Assembly: GCA_038230415.1 (NCBI GenBank) | Contig: JBBRNH010000003.1 | Span: 1 to 64,000 of the forward strand | DNA: 64,000 nt | Source: JBBRNH01 sp038230415 | Lineage (GTDB): Bacteria > Bacteroidota > Bacteroidia > Cytophagales > Spirosomataceae | Direction of reading: 5' to 3' | In this document: positions 37,551 through 47,384 of the stretch, in pieces | How positions within the stretch are numbered: the stretch's first letter is position 1 | How the letters are laid out: every line of letters begins with the position of its first letter | Notes under the pieces: model-generated | Database searches by the model: none | The model's input: the letters and a program-made list of their open reading frames with translations, nothing else | Told to the model about the DNA's origin: nothing | Position numbers and translations under genes: made by a program

Positions 37551-38000
37551 TTGACAATATTATCTTTTGTTGATAGTAAAATCATTCCCCGGCCCCAAAC
37601 CGACGCGATTCATGTCAACTCGATTCCGCAGCGGTTTATGTGTGGCGTGTGGGTGGCTCTCGAAGCCGTTCGCGACGATAACGGGCCGCTGCATTATTAC
37701 CCCGTCAGCCATAAACTGCCCTTTTATGACCTCATAGACATGGGCTTGAAAGGCTCCGATGCCCAGACAGCCGCCGAGGTCTATGGCGTAACGTACCGGC
37801 AATACGAAGACAAACTGAGCCAGATTGTGGCCGCGCACGGCCTGAAAAAAGAAGTGCTGAATATGCCCAAAGGCCGCTATTTCGACGAGACCATCAAGCA
37901 GGCCAACGAAGGCTACGCCAAGCGCATCACCATGCCGGCTTCGGTGCGTCGGCTGGGGCGGTTTATCCCAAAACCCTTGCTGAAATTGCTGAAACGGTAG
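37551..38000 (+). pseudogene. Remnant of a phytanoyl-CoA dioxygenase-family gene
   Basis: The fragment DAIHVNSIPQRFMCGVWVALE...GPLHYYPVSHKLP clearly matches PhyH Fe(II)/2-oxoglutarate dioxygenases. The normal ~100-residue N-terminus is missing (the frame starts only at a TTG). The iron-binding His of the HxD motif appears as Gln (QTD). After LNMPKG the core with the second His is gone, and the frame jumps to a family-like C-terminal tail (…RRLGRFIPKPLLKLLKR). It cannot be catalytic. Confidence 0.7.
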
Positions 38001-38075
38001 GTGTCGGTCAGTGGCCTGCGGGCTGTTGAGTAGCTGCATTACGGGCCGAGCTTTCCACAAAAACCCGTCTCCGTA

Positions 38076-41000
38076 ATGCCTTTTTATTTTCGTTTCAAAG
38101 CCGCCCACTTAGCCCGGCTCCCTCGCCCGACAGCAACCCTTTCAGGTTTAATTTTGCTGATTGTCAGCACGTTGTCTCACGCCCAGCCCACCCCCGACGC
38201 ATTGGCCGACGGGTTCAGAACGCCCCCGCTATCGGCCAAACCCCGCGTGTGGTGGCACTGGATGAACGGCAACGTTACCAGAACCGGCATCACCAAAGAC
38301 CTCGAATGGATGAAGCGCGTGGGTATCGGCGGGATGCAGATGTTCGAGGCCAGTCTCGGCACACCCCGCGTGGTTGAGCAGCCGGTTGTGTATCTGACTC
38401 CCGAATGGCGCGAGGCCGTGAAGCACACCGCGCAGGAAGCCAGCCGGTTGGGATTAGAATTCACACTGTCGGCAGCGGGCGGCTGGAGTCAGTCGGGCGG
38501 GCCGATGGTTACGCCCGCCGAGGCCATGAAAAAGATAGTCTGGAGCGAAACGCCGGTTGTGGGTGGCAAACCGTTTGCCGGTATGTTGCCCATGCCGCCC
38601 ACCAACAACGGTACGTTTCTCGACAAACCGGCCAGCAACGGCATTGCCTCCGTTGACCCTGCCAAACAAGACCCGACGTTCTACAAAGACAGCCGCGTGG
38701 TGGCGTATCGGCTACCCGACAATGAGACGCGATTAGCTGATGCACAGCCGGTTATCACCAGTAGCAGCCCGATTGACGCGCCATTGCTCTACGACGGAAA
38801 AATTGCCAAAAACGAGGTGCTGAAAGCCGAAGAAGGCACCGCAATGGCGTGGGTGCAGTTTGCGTTTGCCCGGCCTTACACCGCCAACGCCATTTCGATA
38901 GCAGCCAGCCCGGTAGCAACGGGCATTTTTTCGTCTCCGGCAACGGGGCAGGTGTTGGCCTCTGCCGATGGCAGAGCGTTTTACCCGATTCTGACTTTTC
39001 CCGGCTCGGTGCATCGTCCGTCGCCGGTCAGAACCTACACGATTGCCGAAACAACGGCCCGGTATTTTCGGGTCGAGTTCAGGGCTATTCCGCGCAATGA
39101 ATACGACATCGTAGCCGGTATCAACAGTTTATTTGGCCCACCCAAACCGCCAACGGTCTATAACGTGGCCGAAATTGACCTGCACAGCACGGCCCGCGTG
39201 AATCAATGGCAAGACAAAGCCGCCTACGGCCTGATGTACGATTACCAACTTGTACCCACACCGGCAACGGCCCAAGCCATTGATAAACAAGCGGTTATTG
39301 ATCTCACCGACCGGATGAAACCCGATGGTTCGCTGGCCTGGGACGCGCCCGCCGGTAACTGGGTGGTGCTGCGAATGGGGTACTCGCTGACGGGGCAGAA
39401 AAACGGCCCCGCCCCGCCCGAACTCACCGGCTATGAAGTGGACAAACTCAGTAAGGCCCACGTAGTGAGTTACTTAGATAAATACCTGAAACCATACTTG
39501 GCCGCCATGGACGGCAAACAGCCCGATTACCTGCTGCTCGATAGCTGGGAAGCCAACGTTCAGAACTGGACCGACACCATGATGGCCGCCTTTGCCCAGC
39601 GCAACGGCTACGACCCCGCCCCCTACCTGCCCGTGCTGACGGGCCGCGTGGTGGGCAGTGCCGACCAAAGCGACCGTTTTCTGTGGGATTTCAGGAATAC
39701 CATCTCTGACCTGATTGCCGAAAATCACTACGCCACCGCTACCGACTACCTCCACAAACGCGGCATCAAGGTGTATGGCGAGGCCATTGGCACGGCCCTC
39801 GGTACGATGGGCGACGGTCTCAAAAGCAAGGGCCGCGTGGATATTCCAATGTGTGAATTCTGGACCGAAAACCCCGACGGGTTCCGCGACGAACACCCCG
39901 CCGACGTGCTGGAAGCAGCCTCTGCCGCCCATATCTACGACAAGACCTTAGTGGCCTGCGAATCCTTCACCGACATCAAACGGCCCTTTGGCCCGCCCGC
40001 GTATCTGAAATATTTGGCCGATCATTACATGGCCCTCGGCGTGAATCGGTTTGTGGTGCATACGTCTGTCCACCAGCCACTTGACGATAAAAAACCGGGC
40101 ATGACCCTATCAATTTTCGGGCAGCATTACACCCGGCAAAACACCTGGGCCGAGCAGTCGGTGGCCTGGAACAGCTACCTGTCGCGGTCGTCGTATCTGT
40201 TGCAGCAGGGTAAGTCGGTCAGCGACATTGCCTATTTTGTGGGCGAAGATGCCCCGGCAGTATCCCCGTTTTGGGAGAAACTCAAACCCGCCATCTCCGA
40301 CGGATATAAAGTTGATTTGGTCAGTACCGAGGTGATTCTGACCCGGATGCGCGTCGAAAACGGCCAACTTGTGCTGCCCGATGGCGTGACTTACCGCGCC
40401 TTAGTGCTGCCCGACAAAACCGAGCGGATGACCGTAGGCTTACTCCAGAAAATCAGGGAATTGGTGGCGGCTGGCGCGGTGCTGATTGGCCCCAAACCAA
40501 GCGGATCACCAAGTTTAACAGACTACCCGATGGCCGATAAAACCGTTGAAACCATCGCCACCGACCTCTGGGGCATGACCAACGGCCACACCATTACGGC
40601 TGGCAACTACGGCAAGGGCCGCGTGTTTTGGGGCAAACCCATTGCCGACGTGATGGCCGCCCTGCAAACCGCCGAAGACGTAGCCTACACCAAACCCAAC
40701 CTGAACACCAAACTGTCGTGGATTCACCGCCAACTCAGCACCGAACCAATCGGGGGGCGTTCCACCGGGGGGCGGTTGGGCGATATTTATTTCGTGGCGA
40801 ATCAGCAGTATCAGCCCGAAAACCTGCTGGTTCGGTTCCGGGTGGCCGACAAACGCCCCGAACTCTGGCATTCAGACACCGGAACGACTTCGCCCGTTTC
40901 GTACACCATCGCCAACGGATTTACCACCGTGCCGCTCGCGCTTGACCCCTACGGCTCGGTGTTTGTGGTGTTTCGGGAGCCGACAACCCAGGTTACACTG

Positions 41001-41516
41001 ACCCTGCCGGTGCTACAAACAACCGTGCTACAACCCGTTGTCGGCACGTGGCAAGTGCGTTTCCCCAACCTGTTTAACAACACAACAGCCCTGACAATGA
41101 ACAGCTTGCAATCGTGGCCGACGCTGCCCGACACCACGCTGCGGTATTTTTCCGGCACGGCAACCTACACCAATACCGTTGTGCTGGCAACGAAAGAACC
41201 GGGTAAACGGCTGCTGCTCGATTTGGGCGACGTAAAGGAAATTGCCGAAGTAACCCTGAACGGCAAGCCGCTCGGTATTCTCTGGAAAACGCCGTTCAGA
41301 GTTGACATCACCGACGCGGCAACAGTGGGTAAAAATACGCTCGAAGTCCGGGTGACGAACCTCTGGACGAACCGCATGGAAGGCGACAAAAACCTGCCGC
41401 CAACCCAGCGATTCACGTTTGCGACCAACACCATTTTCGGGCGGTCGCTGGCCGGGCCAACCATCGCCCTCATTCCGTCGGGCCTGTTGGGGCCGGTGCA
41501 GATTCTGGTCAAATAA
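38076..41516 (+). CDS. Secreted GH106-type alpha-L-rhamnosidase-like glycoside hydrolase
   Basis: The 1146 residues begin with a signal peptide ending SHAQP (~36). The GH106 hallmark follows (PRVWWHWMNGNVT, ~56), with DLEWMKRVGIGGMQMF. Acidic residues in FWTENPDGFRDEHP (~597) and VACESF (~628) are candidate catalytic positions. A C-terminal galactose-binding-like beta domain ends the protein (VTLNGKPLGILWKTPF, NLWTNRMEG). Known GH106 enzymes remove rhamnose from pectins and other glycans in the periplasm. It stands alone, not beside the SusCD genes. Confidence 0.88.
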   Translation: MPFYFRFKAAHLARLPRPTATLSGLILLIVSTLSHAQPTPDALADGFRTPPLSAKPRVWWHWMNGNVTRTGITKDLEWMKRVGIGGMQMFEASLGTPRVVEQPVVYLTPEWREAVKHTAQEASRLGLEFTLSAAGGWSQSGGPMVTPAEAMKKIVWSETPVVGGKPFAGMLPMPPTNNGTFLDKPASNGIASVDPAKQDPTFYKDSRVVAYRLPDNETRLADAQPVITSSSPIDAPLLYDGKIAKNEVLKAEEGTAMAWVQFAFARPYTANAISIAASPVATGIFSSPATGQVLASADGRAFYPILTFPGSVHRPSPVRTYTIAETTARYFRVEFRAIPRNEYDIVAGINSLFGPPKPPTVYNVAEIDLHSTARVNQWQDKAAYGLMYDYQLVPTPATAQAIDKQAVIDLTDRMKPDGSLAWDAPAGNWVVLRMGYSLTGQKNGPAPPELTGYEVDKLSKAHVVSYLDKYLKPYLAAMDGKQPDYLLLDSWEANVQNWTDTMMAAFAQRNGYDPAPYLPVLTGRVVGSADQSDRFLWDFRNTISDLIAENHYATATDYLHKRGIKVYGEAIGTALGTMGDGLKSKGRVDIPMCEFWTENPDGFRDEHPADVLEAASAAHIYDKTLVACESFTDIKRPFGPPAYLKYLADHYMALGVNRFVVHTSVHQPLDDKKPGMTLSIFGQHYTRQNTWAEQSVAWNSYLSRSSYLLQQGKSVSDIAYFVGEDAPAVSPFWEKLKPAISDGYKVDLVSTEVILTRMRVENGQLVLPDGVTYRALVLPDKTERMTVGLLQKIRELVAAGAVLIGPKPSGSPSLTDYPMADKTVETIATDLWGMTNGHTITAGNYGKGRVFWGKPIADVMAALQTAEDVAYTKPNLNTKLSWIHRQLSTEPIGGRSTGGRLGDIYFVANQQYQPENLLVRFRVADKRPELWHSDTGTTSPVSYTIANGFTTVPLALDPYGSVFVVFREPTTQVTLTLPVLQTTVLQPVVGTWQVRFPNLFNNTTALTMNSLQSWPTLPDTTLRYFSGTATYTNTVVLATKEPGKRLLLDLGDVKEIAEVTLNGKPLGILWKTPFRVDITDAATVGKNTLEVRVTNLWTNRMEGDKNLPPTQRFTFATNTIFGRSLAGPTIALIPSGLLGPVQILVK

Positions 41517-41544
41517 CGCCTAAACTGCCCCCCGTTTCCGTAGC

Positions 41545-44500
41545 CTACTGCGCGGCAATCCCCGCCCGGAACTGCGCCAGAAATTCGGCAAAGGCGCGTT
41601 CTAAGGCCAGCAGTTCCTGGCCTAACTGACTGGTATCGTTCACTTTAAGGCGGGCTTCGGCTTCGCGGGCAATCTCGGCAATCCGGGCCACGCCAATCGT
41701 ACCGGCAGAGCCTTTCAGGGTGTGCAGGTGGCTTTTGACGGTCACAAAATCGCGGGCATCAAAAGCCGTCAGCGACTCGCCGACGAGTTCGGTGGCCTCC
41801 GTCACGAAGTCGGCAAAGATGGAATCAACCAAATCCTGCCCGCCAATATCGCGGAGCTGGCCCACAATTTCGGGGTCAATTACCGGGGCGGCCTGCTGCC
41901 GGGCGATCTCCTGCTGCCGCACTTCCTGCGCCTTGCGGGTCTGGCTCTGGGCGCGGGCTTCGATGGTTTCTTTGACCTTGGTGATGAGTGTTTGGGCGCG
42001 GATTGGCTTGGCAACGTAATCGTCAAGTCCCTGACTCAGAAACCGTTCGCGGTCTTCGCGCATCGAGTACGCCGTCATGGCAATGATCGGCGGCAGGGCC
42101 GAACCGAACTCTTCGCGCAGGTGCCGGGTGGTTTCGATACCGTCCATATCAGGCATCTGAATGTCCATGAAAATGATGTCGAACGGAAGTAGCGCGGACG
42201 GGAGTCCGCTGCCATTGAACTCCGTAGTTGGCGGGTTCGCTTCGCTATCGTTTTTTTTGACTGCGGAGTGCAACTCCGCAATACACGCCTTGCCACTGTC
42301 GGCGGTGGTGACGATACAACCCGCTTTGCGGAGGATTTCGCTGGCAACTTTACGGTTGGTAGCGTTGTCGTCAACGAGCAGAATAACCGGGTGTTGGGTG
42401 CCAAAAAAGTTTTCTAACCGTACCTCGGCGGCATCGGTGGCCTGTTGGGTGGGGGCAATGTCGGTGGCTTTTATCTCGACGGCAAACCAGAACGTACTCC
42501 CCTCCCCCACCGTTGACTCCACGCCGATTTCGCCCTTCATCAGCGCGGCCAATTCCTTCGATATAGCAAGACCCAGCCCGGTGCCGCCGAATGATTTGCG
42601 TGATGAGTTGTCAACTTGGCTGAACGAGTTGAACAGCAGCCGGATATTTTCGGGCGAGATGCCGATGCCCGTATCACGCACGGCCACCCGAATCCGGTTG
42701 AATTTACCGCGTTTTTCGATCAGCGTTGCTTTTACGCTCACTTCGCCGTGTTCGGTGAATTTCAGGGCGTTGCTCGTCAGGTTCGACAGAATCTGGAGCA
42801 GCCGGGTTTGGTCGGCAATCACAAACTGGGGTAGTTCCGGGGCGAGCGAATAGGTCAGGCGGTTGTTTTTGGTGCGGGCCTGCTGCCCGAAGAGCGCGAT
42901 GAGTTTCTCGAAGATTTCTACCAGAACCACCGGCGATTCGTGCAGCATCATTTTACCCGCTTCGATTTTGGAGAGGTCCAGAATATCGTTCAGAATATTG
43001 AGCAGCGTTTCTGACGAGCGTTTGATGGTGCGGACGTAATCGCGCTGGTCAACGTCTAACGTGGTGTCGTTGAGGAGGTCAACCATGCCGATTACGCCGT
43101 TCATGGGCGTTCTGATTTCGTGGCTCATGTTTGCCAGAAACCGTTCTTTGACCTTTAATGAGCGTTCGGCTTCGTCTTTGGCCTTCACCAATTCTGACGA
43201 CTGCCGTTTGAGTTCGGTGATGTCGCGGGCCAGCGCAGCCACCACGCTGAACTCGCCGGTTTGGTCGTCCTGCAAGAGCAGCATATTGAACATAAACTGC
43301 CGTTCGGAGCCATCTTTCCGGCGCAGGGTAGCTTCAAAATTCCGAAGACTGCGGTTGCGCCCCAGCCGGATCATAGCCCGGTGAATGACCGATTTATCCA
43401 CAAAAAACGGTACCGAATCCTGCCCCATCACCTCGTCGGGCGTGTAGCCGAGCCGCTTGAATACCGACGGGCTGATCATCGTGATGCGGCCCTTGCGGTC
43501 AACGCGGACGTAGATGTCCTGGAGGTTCTCGAAAATACCCCTGAATTTTTCTTCACTTTGCCGAGTGGCAATCTCGGCCCGATTGCGATTGGTGATGTCC
43601 CGCGCAATGCCCGACACTTCTTCGATACTGCCGTCGGCGAGGAGAATCGGGTTGAGTTGAAAATCGAGCCACATATCCTGCCGGTTCGCGTCAACCCGCA
43701 TCTCAAACGTCTGCGGCTGCCCCTTAAACGCGGCTTTGTACTTGTTTTCCAGCACTTTACGGCTGTCGGTGTTGAGCATCCGCCAGCCGATGTTCGGGGC
43801 CAAACTGTTCAGGGTGGGCGTTTCGCCGACCTGCTGCTGAATCAGGGCTGTATATTTGGTATTGAACGAGGTCAGTTGCAGGGCGCGGTTTACCGACCAG
43901 ATCAGGTACGTGCTACTGTCGAAAATGGCGTTCAGGCGGGCGTTTTGCTTATCGAGAACGGCTTCGGATTGTTTCCGGGCGATGGCCTGGGCCACCTGTC
44001 CCGAAATAAATTCGAGCAGTTCCAGGTCACGCGGGCCGTAGGTCTTGGGGTCGTCGTAGGCTTTTACGCCGATGATGCCCGTGATTTCGTCGCCGATTCG
44101 GAGCGGAGCCGTGAGCATCACCTGTGGCTGAAGCTGTCCGTAGAGGTCAATCTGGTGATCGTTGGCGAGTTGGCGAATATCGCTTTCGTACAAAAACAGC
44201 GGTTTGTTGGCCCTGATGGTGTATTCGGTAAGACCGTTGCCGAGTTTTCGTTTGGTAAACCGCATTGAATCGCGGAAATATTCGTCCACGTAATACGGGA
44301 AGTTGATGTATTTGGTGCGCTGATCGTAGAGGGCGATAAAAAAGTTGCGGGTGTCAATTATCTGGCCGAGTTCGTGATGAATTTTCTCGTAGAGGTCGGC
44401 CAAACTGGTGCTGTTGAGCGTCCAGTTAGCAATACTGTAATAGAGTTTCTGGGAGCGTTCGGCCCGGACGCGACCCGTTGTGTCGTGCAAAATGCAGCGA

Positions 44501-45318
44501 AAGGCGGTTGGCCGTCCGTTGTCGTAGCGGCAGTTGACGCTGCCCGACAGAAAAATGGTTTGCCCGGCTTTGTTCCTGAAAACGGTCTCGAACGTGGCTA
44601 ATTGTTCACCCTCCTGAATCCGCCGGAGCCGCTCCATTGTTGTTTCGGCATAATCGGGGTGCAGCACATTGCGCAGGGTCAGCCGGGTCGCTTCGTCGGC
44701 GGTGTAGCCCAGCACATCGAGCCAGGCGCGGTTCACAAACGTAAAGTTGCCACTGAGGGTCAGCATCTGAATCAGGTCGGAGGTGTTATCCACCAAATCC
44801 TGCAACTGAGCGTTGGAGTTACTCAGGGCCGAGGCCACGCGCCGACGGTTGGTGGTGTCTTCGCCAATTATCGTCAGCGACGATACCGTGCCTCGACCTG
44901 GTAAGTAGCTGGCAATGGCCGAGTTAAGGATTACGTTTCTGACGGCCCCGCTGCGGGTCATGAGTTCAATTTCGCGTTGTTCAGAGAGCGTTCCCCGGCG
45001 CAGGGCTTCGTCAAAATCCTGCCGGGCGCGGTCGCGGGCATCGGGCATCAGGAGCGAATCAAAGAAATTCTTGCCGATGATGTCGGCTGGTTGACAGGCC
45101 GTAACACGGTAAGTATAAGGGTTCACGTAACTCAGCGTACCGTCGCGCTCAATGGTCAGGCCCACTAAGTTGAGCTGGTCAACGGTCTGGCGCAGGTCGA
45201 AATCAGGCACGGTCTGGGTGCGCGGAAAGCCATCGAGCGCGTTCAGCACGTCGAGTTCTTTGCTGAGTTGCCTGATTTCGGCGGTGAGTTCTTGTTTGGT
45301 TTTGGCTGACCAGCGCAT
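41545..45318 (-). CDS. Hybrid sensor histidine kinase with PAS, GAF, receiver and Hpt domains
   Basis: The ATG at 45318 (MRWSAKTKQEL) is preferred to the longer frame. The 1257 residues have no membrane segment. In order: coiled start, PAS (~38-150), PAS (~175-285), GAF (~300-445), PAS (~465-575), PAS (~590-705), HisKA with phospho-His in FLANMSHEIRTPMNG (~733), HATPase with NALKF, DTGIGIS and GTGLGLA (~840-955), receiver with VDDN (~982) and phospho-Asp in FMDIQMPDMDG (~1050), and Hpt with phospho-His in SHLHTLKGSAG (~1199). It should run a full phosphorelay. The receiver has ~28 extra residues before the phospho-Asp, encoded by palindromic DNA. No response regulator lies next to it. Confidence 0.93.
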   Translation of the reverse strand: MRWSAKTKQELTAEIRQLSKELDVLNALDGFPRTQTVPDFDLRQTVDQLNLVGLTIERDGTLSYVNPYTYRVTACQPADIIGKNFFDSLLMPDARDRARQDFDEALRRGTLSEQREIELMTRSGAVRNVILNSAIASYLPGRGTVSSLTIIGEDTTNRRRVASALSNSNAQLQDLVDNTSDLIQMLTLSGNFTFVNRAWLDVLGYTADEATRLTLRNVLHPDYAETTMERLRRIQEGEQLATFETVFRNKAGQTIFLSGSVNCRYDNGRPTAFRCILHDTTGRVRAERSQKLYYSIANWTLNSTSLADLYEKIHHELGQIIDTRNFFIALYDQRTKYINFPYYVDEYFRDSMRFTKRKLGNGLTEYTIRANKPLFLYESDIRQLANDHQIDLYGQLQPQVMLTAPLRIGDEITGIIGVKAYDDPKTYGPRDLELLEFISGQVAQAIARKQSEAVLDKQNARLNAIFDSSTYLIWSVNRALQLTSFNTKYTALIQQQVGETPTLNSLAPNIGWRMLNTDSRKVLENKYKAAFKGQPQTFEMRVDANRQDMWLDFQLNPILLADGSIEEVSGIARDITNRNRAEIATRQSEEKFRGIFENLQDIYVRVDRKGRITMISPSVFKRLGYTPDEVMGQDSVPFFVDKSVIHRAMIRLGRNRSLRNFEATLRRKDGSERQFMFNMLLLQDDQTGEFSVVAALARDITELKRQSSELVKAKDEAERSLKVKERFLANMSHEIRTPMNGVIGMVDLLNDTTLDVDQRDYVRTIKRSSETLLNILNDILDLSKIEAGKMMLHESPVVLVEIFEKLIALFGQQARTKNNRLTYSLAPELPQFVIADQTRLLQILSNLTSNALKFTEHGEVSVKATLIEKRGKFNRIRVAVRDTGIGISPENIRLLFNSFSQVDNSSRKSFGGTGLGLAISKELAALMKGEIGVESTVGEGSTFWFAVEIKATDIAPTQQATDAAEVRLENFFGTQHPVILLVDDNATNRKVASEILRKAGCIVTTADSGKACIAELHSAVKKNDSEANPPTTEFNGSGLPSALLPFDIIFMDIQMPDMDGIETTRHLREEFGSALPPIIAMTAYSMREDRERFLSQGLDDYVAKPIRAQTLITKVKETIEARAQSQTRKAQEVRQQEIARQQAAPVIDPEIVGQLRDIGGQDLVDSIFADFVTEATELVGESLTAFDARDFVTVKSHLHTLKGSAGTIGVARIAEIAREAEARLKVNDTSQLGQELLALERAFAEFLAQFRAGIAAQ
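42194..42280. repeat. Palindromic repeat pair inserted in the receiver domain
   Basis: GCGGAC-GGGA-GTCCGC (42194-42209) and TGCGGAGT-GCA-ACTCCGCA (42262-42280) lie in frame inside the histidine kinase, in the loop before the phospho-Asp strand. They resemble dispersed short palindromes that can enter coding regions (inference). Confidence 0.7.
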
Positions 45319-45385
45319 AATGGGTTGGGGTAGTCGGGATTTAACAAAAAAACGAAATTTTACCGAGATTGGGGCCAATAAGTAT

Positions 45386-45445
45386 GCCATAGCCCCTGGC
45401 TGTGGCGATTCACGCTTTACCAATGCCACAGCCGGAGGCTATGGG
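45386..45445. repeat. Imperfect inverted repeat between histidine kinase and MFS genes
   Basis: Arms 45386-45406 and 45425-45445 (GCCATAGCCCCTGGCTGTGGC and its near reverse complement) pair at about 19 of 21 positions. It sits in the 139-bp divergent gap. Confidence 0.75.
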
Positions 45446-45457
45446 CAACTATTCTTT

Positions 45458-46711
45458 ATGCAAACGGCATCTCCTTCCCTCGCCCCCGACACCTCGCTTC
45501 GTCCCTTGTTCAGTCTGCCCGTTGTGGTGGCCGCTTTGGGTTATTTTGTGGATGTCTATGACCTGCTGCTCTTCAACATTGTGCGGGTGCCAAGCCTTAC
45601 AGCCCTCGGTTTAGACCCCAAATCAATCTCGCTCATTGGCGGTAACATCTACAACTGGCAACAGGCCGGGTTACTCATCGGCGGTATTTTGTGGGGTATC
45701 CTCGGCGACAAACGCGGACGGTTGTCGGTCTTGTTTGGCAGCATCATCACGTATTCATTAGCCAATATCGCCTGTGGTTTTGTTCAGGATGCCACCACCT
45801 ACGCCGGGCTGCGGTTTGTGGCTGGTCTGGGCCTGGCGGGTGAACTGGGCGCGGGCATCACGCTCGTGGCCGAGATTCTGCCCGCCCGGTTGCGCGGCTA
45901 TGGCACCTCGCTCGTTGCCAGCGTGGGGCTGCTGGGCGCGGTGGTGGCGTTTCTGACGGTGAACCTCACCGCCAACTGGCGACTGACGTATTTTATCGGC
46001 GGTGGGTTGGGACTGGCCTTGTTGCTGCTCCGGGTCAGCGTGATTGAATCGGGGCTATTCGTGAACGTAAAATCAGAGCGCGTCAGCCGGGGTAATTTCT
46101 TCGCCCTGTTCTCTAACGCAACCCGGCTGCTGCGGTATCTGCGCTGCATGGGTATTGCCGTGCCGACCTATTTTGTGATTGGTCTCCTGGCAACGTTCGG
46201 CAACGAATTTGGCCGCGCCCTCGGCATCCCCGACGAAATTCAGCCGGGCCGCTGTGTACTCTACACCTACCTCGGCACGGTGGTTGGCGATTTGGCAAGC
46301 GGGCTGTTGAGCCAATGGCTGCGGTCGCGCCGGTTGGCTATCGGGCTGATGATGGGCCTGACGGCGGTGTTTGTGCTGGTCTATCTCTACGGCGGTTTGC
46401 AAACGGCTCCGGCGTTTTATGCCGTTTGCGCCGGGGCCGGGTTTGGCATCGGCTACATCGCTATGTTCCTGACCATCACCGCCGAAAGTTTCGGCACCAA
46501 TCTCCGGGCCACGGCCACCACATCGGTTGCCAATAACGTTCGGGCCACCACGCTGCTCACGATTCCGGCGTTTCAGTACCTCAAAACGGTGCCATCATTA
46601 GGGGTAATTGGGGCGGGGGCGGTGGTTGGGGCGGTGTGTTTCGGCATCGGGCTGATCTCGCTGCTGACGATGGAGGAGACATTTGGGAAAGAATTAGATT
46701 ATACGGAGTAG
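45458..46711 (+). CDS. MFS-family transporter
   Basis: The ATG at 45458 is chosen; the longer frame would run into the divergent kinase. The 417 residues have ~12 membrane helices. The helix-1 charge pattern (FVDVYDLLLFNIVR), motif A GDKRGRLSVLFG between helices 2 and 3, and PARLRGYG after helix 4 fit the metabolite:H+ symporter (sugar-phosphate or aromatic-acid) MFS group. Substrate unknown. Confidence 0.88.
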   Translation: MQTASPSLAPDTSLRPLFSLPVVVAALGYFVDVYDLLLFNIVRVPSLTALGLDPKSISLIGGNIYNWQQAGLLIGGILWGILGDKRGRLSVLFGSIITYSLANIACGFVQDATTYAGLRFVAGLGLAGELGAGITLVAEILPARLRGYGTSLVASVGLLGAVVAFLTVNLTANWRLTYFIGGGLGLALLLLRVSVIESGLFVNVKSERVSRGNFFALFSNATRLLRYLRCMGIAVPTYFVIGLLATFGNEFGRALGIPDEIQPGRCVLYTYLGTVVGDLASGLLSQWLRSRRLAIGLMMGLTAVFVLVYLYGGLQTAPAFYAVCAGAGFGIGYIAMFLTITAESFGTNLRATATTSVANNVRATTLLTIPAFQYLKTVPSLGVIGAGAVVGAVCFGIGLISLLTMEETFGKELDYTE

Positions 46712-46770
46712 AATGTTTTGACTATTTGGCGGTAAAAATCAATGGATTTAGACCTGTACAAATTGCTCAT

Positions 46771-46801
46771 TTTGGTTCGTGAGTAAAATTGGGTTACTTT
46801 G
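46771..46801 (+). promoter_or_regulatory. Promoter candidate of the regulator gene
   Basis: TTTG (46771-46774), a 20-bp gap, then TACTTTG (46795-46801), one base short of TAnnTTTG. It ends 28 bp before the start codon. Confidence 0.45.
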
Positions 46802-46806
46802 ATTCG

Positions 46807-46820
46807 CGATTTGCAAATCG
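46807..46820. promoter_or_regulatory. Perfect 14-bp palindrome, operator candidate
   Basis: CGATTTGCAAATCG lies between the promoter candidate and the ATG at 46830, a fitting place for autorepression by the product. Confidence 0.5.
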
Positions 46821-46829
46821 AAAACTACC

Positions 46830-47384
46830 ATGAAAAAACAGAACGGGATGCGCCCATTGGATATAGTCGTTCTGCTAAAAATAGCGGCTATCGGGCCAGA
46901 AGAGTGGCAGGGAAAAAACCTTGCTCAAAGCCTTATATTGAGTGCGTCTGAAGTAAGTGTATCGTTGCGCCGGTCAGAATACGCCCGTTTGTATAACTAT
47001 GAAAACCGAACTGTTTTTCGGCAGTCGTTGATTGAGTTCCTGATATATGGTTTAAAATATGTTTTCCCACAACAACCGGGGGCCATTACTGTCGGGATGC
47101 CTACATCTCATGCGGCACCGGTGTTAGCCGATAAGTTTATCAGTGAAACACCGTTTGTTTGGCCTGATCCGGATGGCACTGTGCGCGGTCAGTCAATCGA
47201 ACCACTATATAGCACAGTTCCGGCAGCGTGCCGATTAGATAAACGGCTGTATAATTTACTGGCTTTAACAGACGCATTGAGAACGGGCGGAGCCAGGATT
47301 GGCCGGGAAGCCACAGAACAATTATCGTACTTTCTCAAACTCTACGCTGATGCTCCCGCTATCACAGAACTTTCTTCGCATTGA
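46830..47384 (+). CDS. Winged-helix-like regulator paired with a nucleotidyltransferase remnant
   Basis: The 184 residues begin MKKQNGMRPLDIVVLLKIAA; the part KNLAQSLILSASEVSVSLRR resembles a winged helix (shown in part). The C-terminal half carries GMPTSHAAPVLADKF and RLYNLLALTDALR. Proteins of this type commonly precede an AbiEii-like nucleotidyltransferase gene, and the remnant of one overlaps its end here. A role as antitoxin or autoregulator is inferred from the partner, the promoter and the palindrome. Confidence 0.65.
   Translation: MKKQNGMRPLDIVVLLKIAAIGPEEWQGKNLAQSLILSASEVSVSLRRSEYARLYNYENRTVFRQSLIEFLIYGLKYVFPQQPGAITVGMPTSHAAPVLADKFISETPFVWPDPDGTVRGQSIEPLYSTVPAACRLDKRLYNLLALTDALRTGGARIGREATEQLSYFLKLYADAPAITELSSH

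Noticed and set aside
42161..42853. 230-codon plus-strand open frame inside the histidine kinase
   Set aside because: Antisense to HATPase and receiver motifs, with Ser/Arg-rich composition typical of shadow frames.
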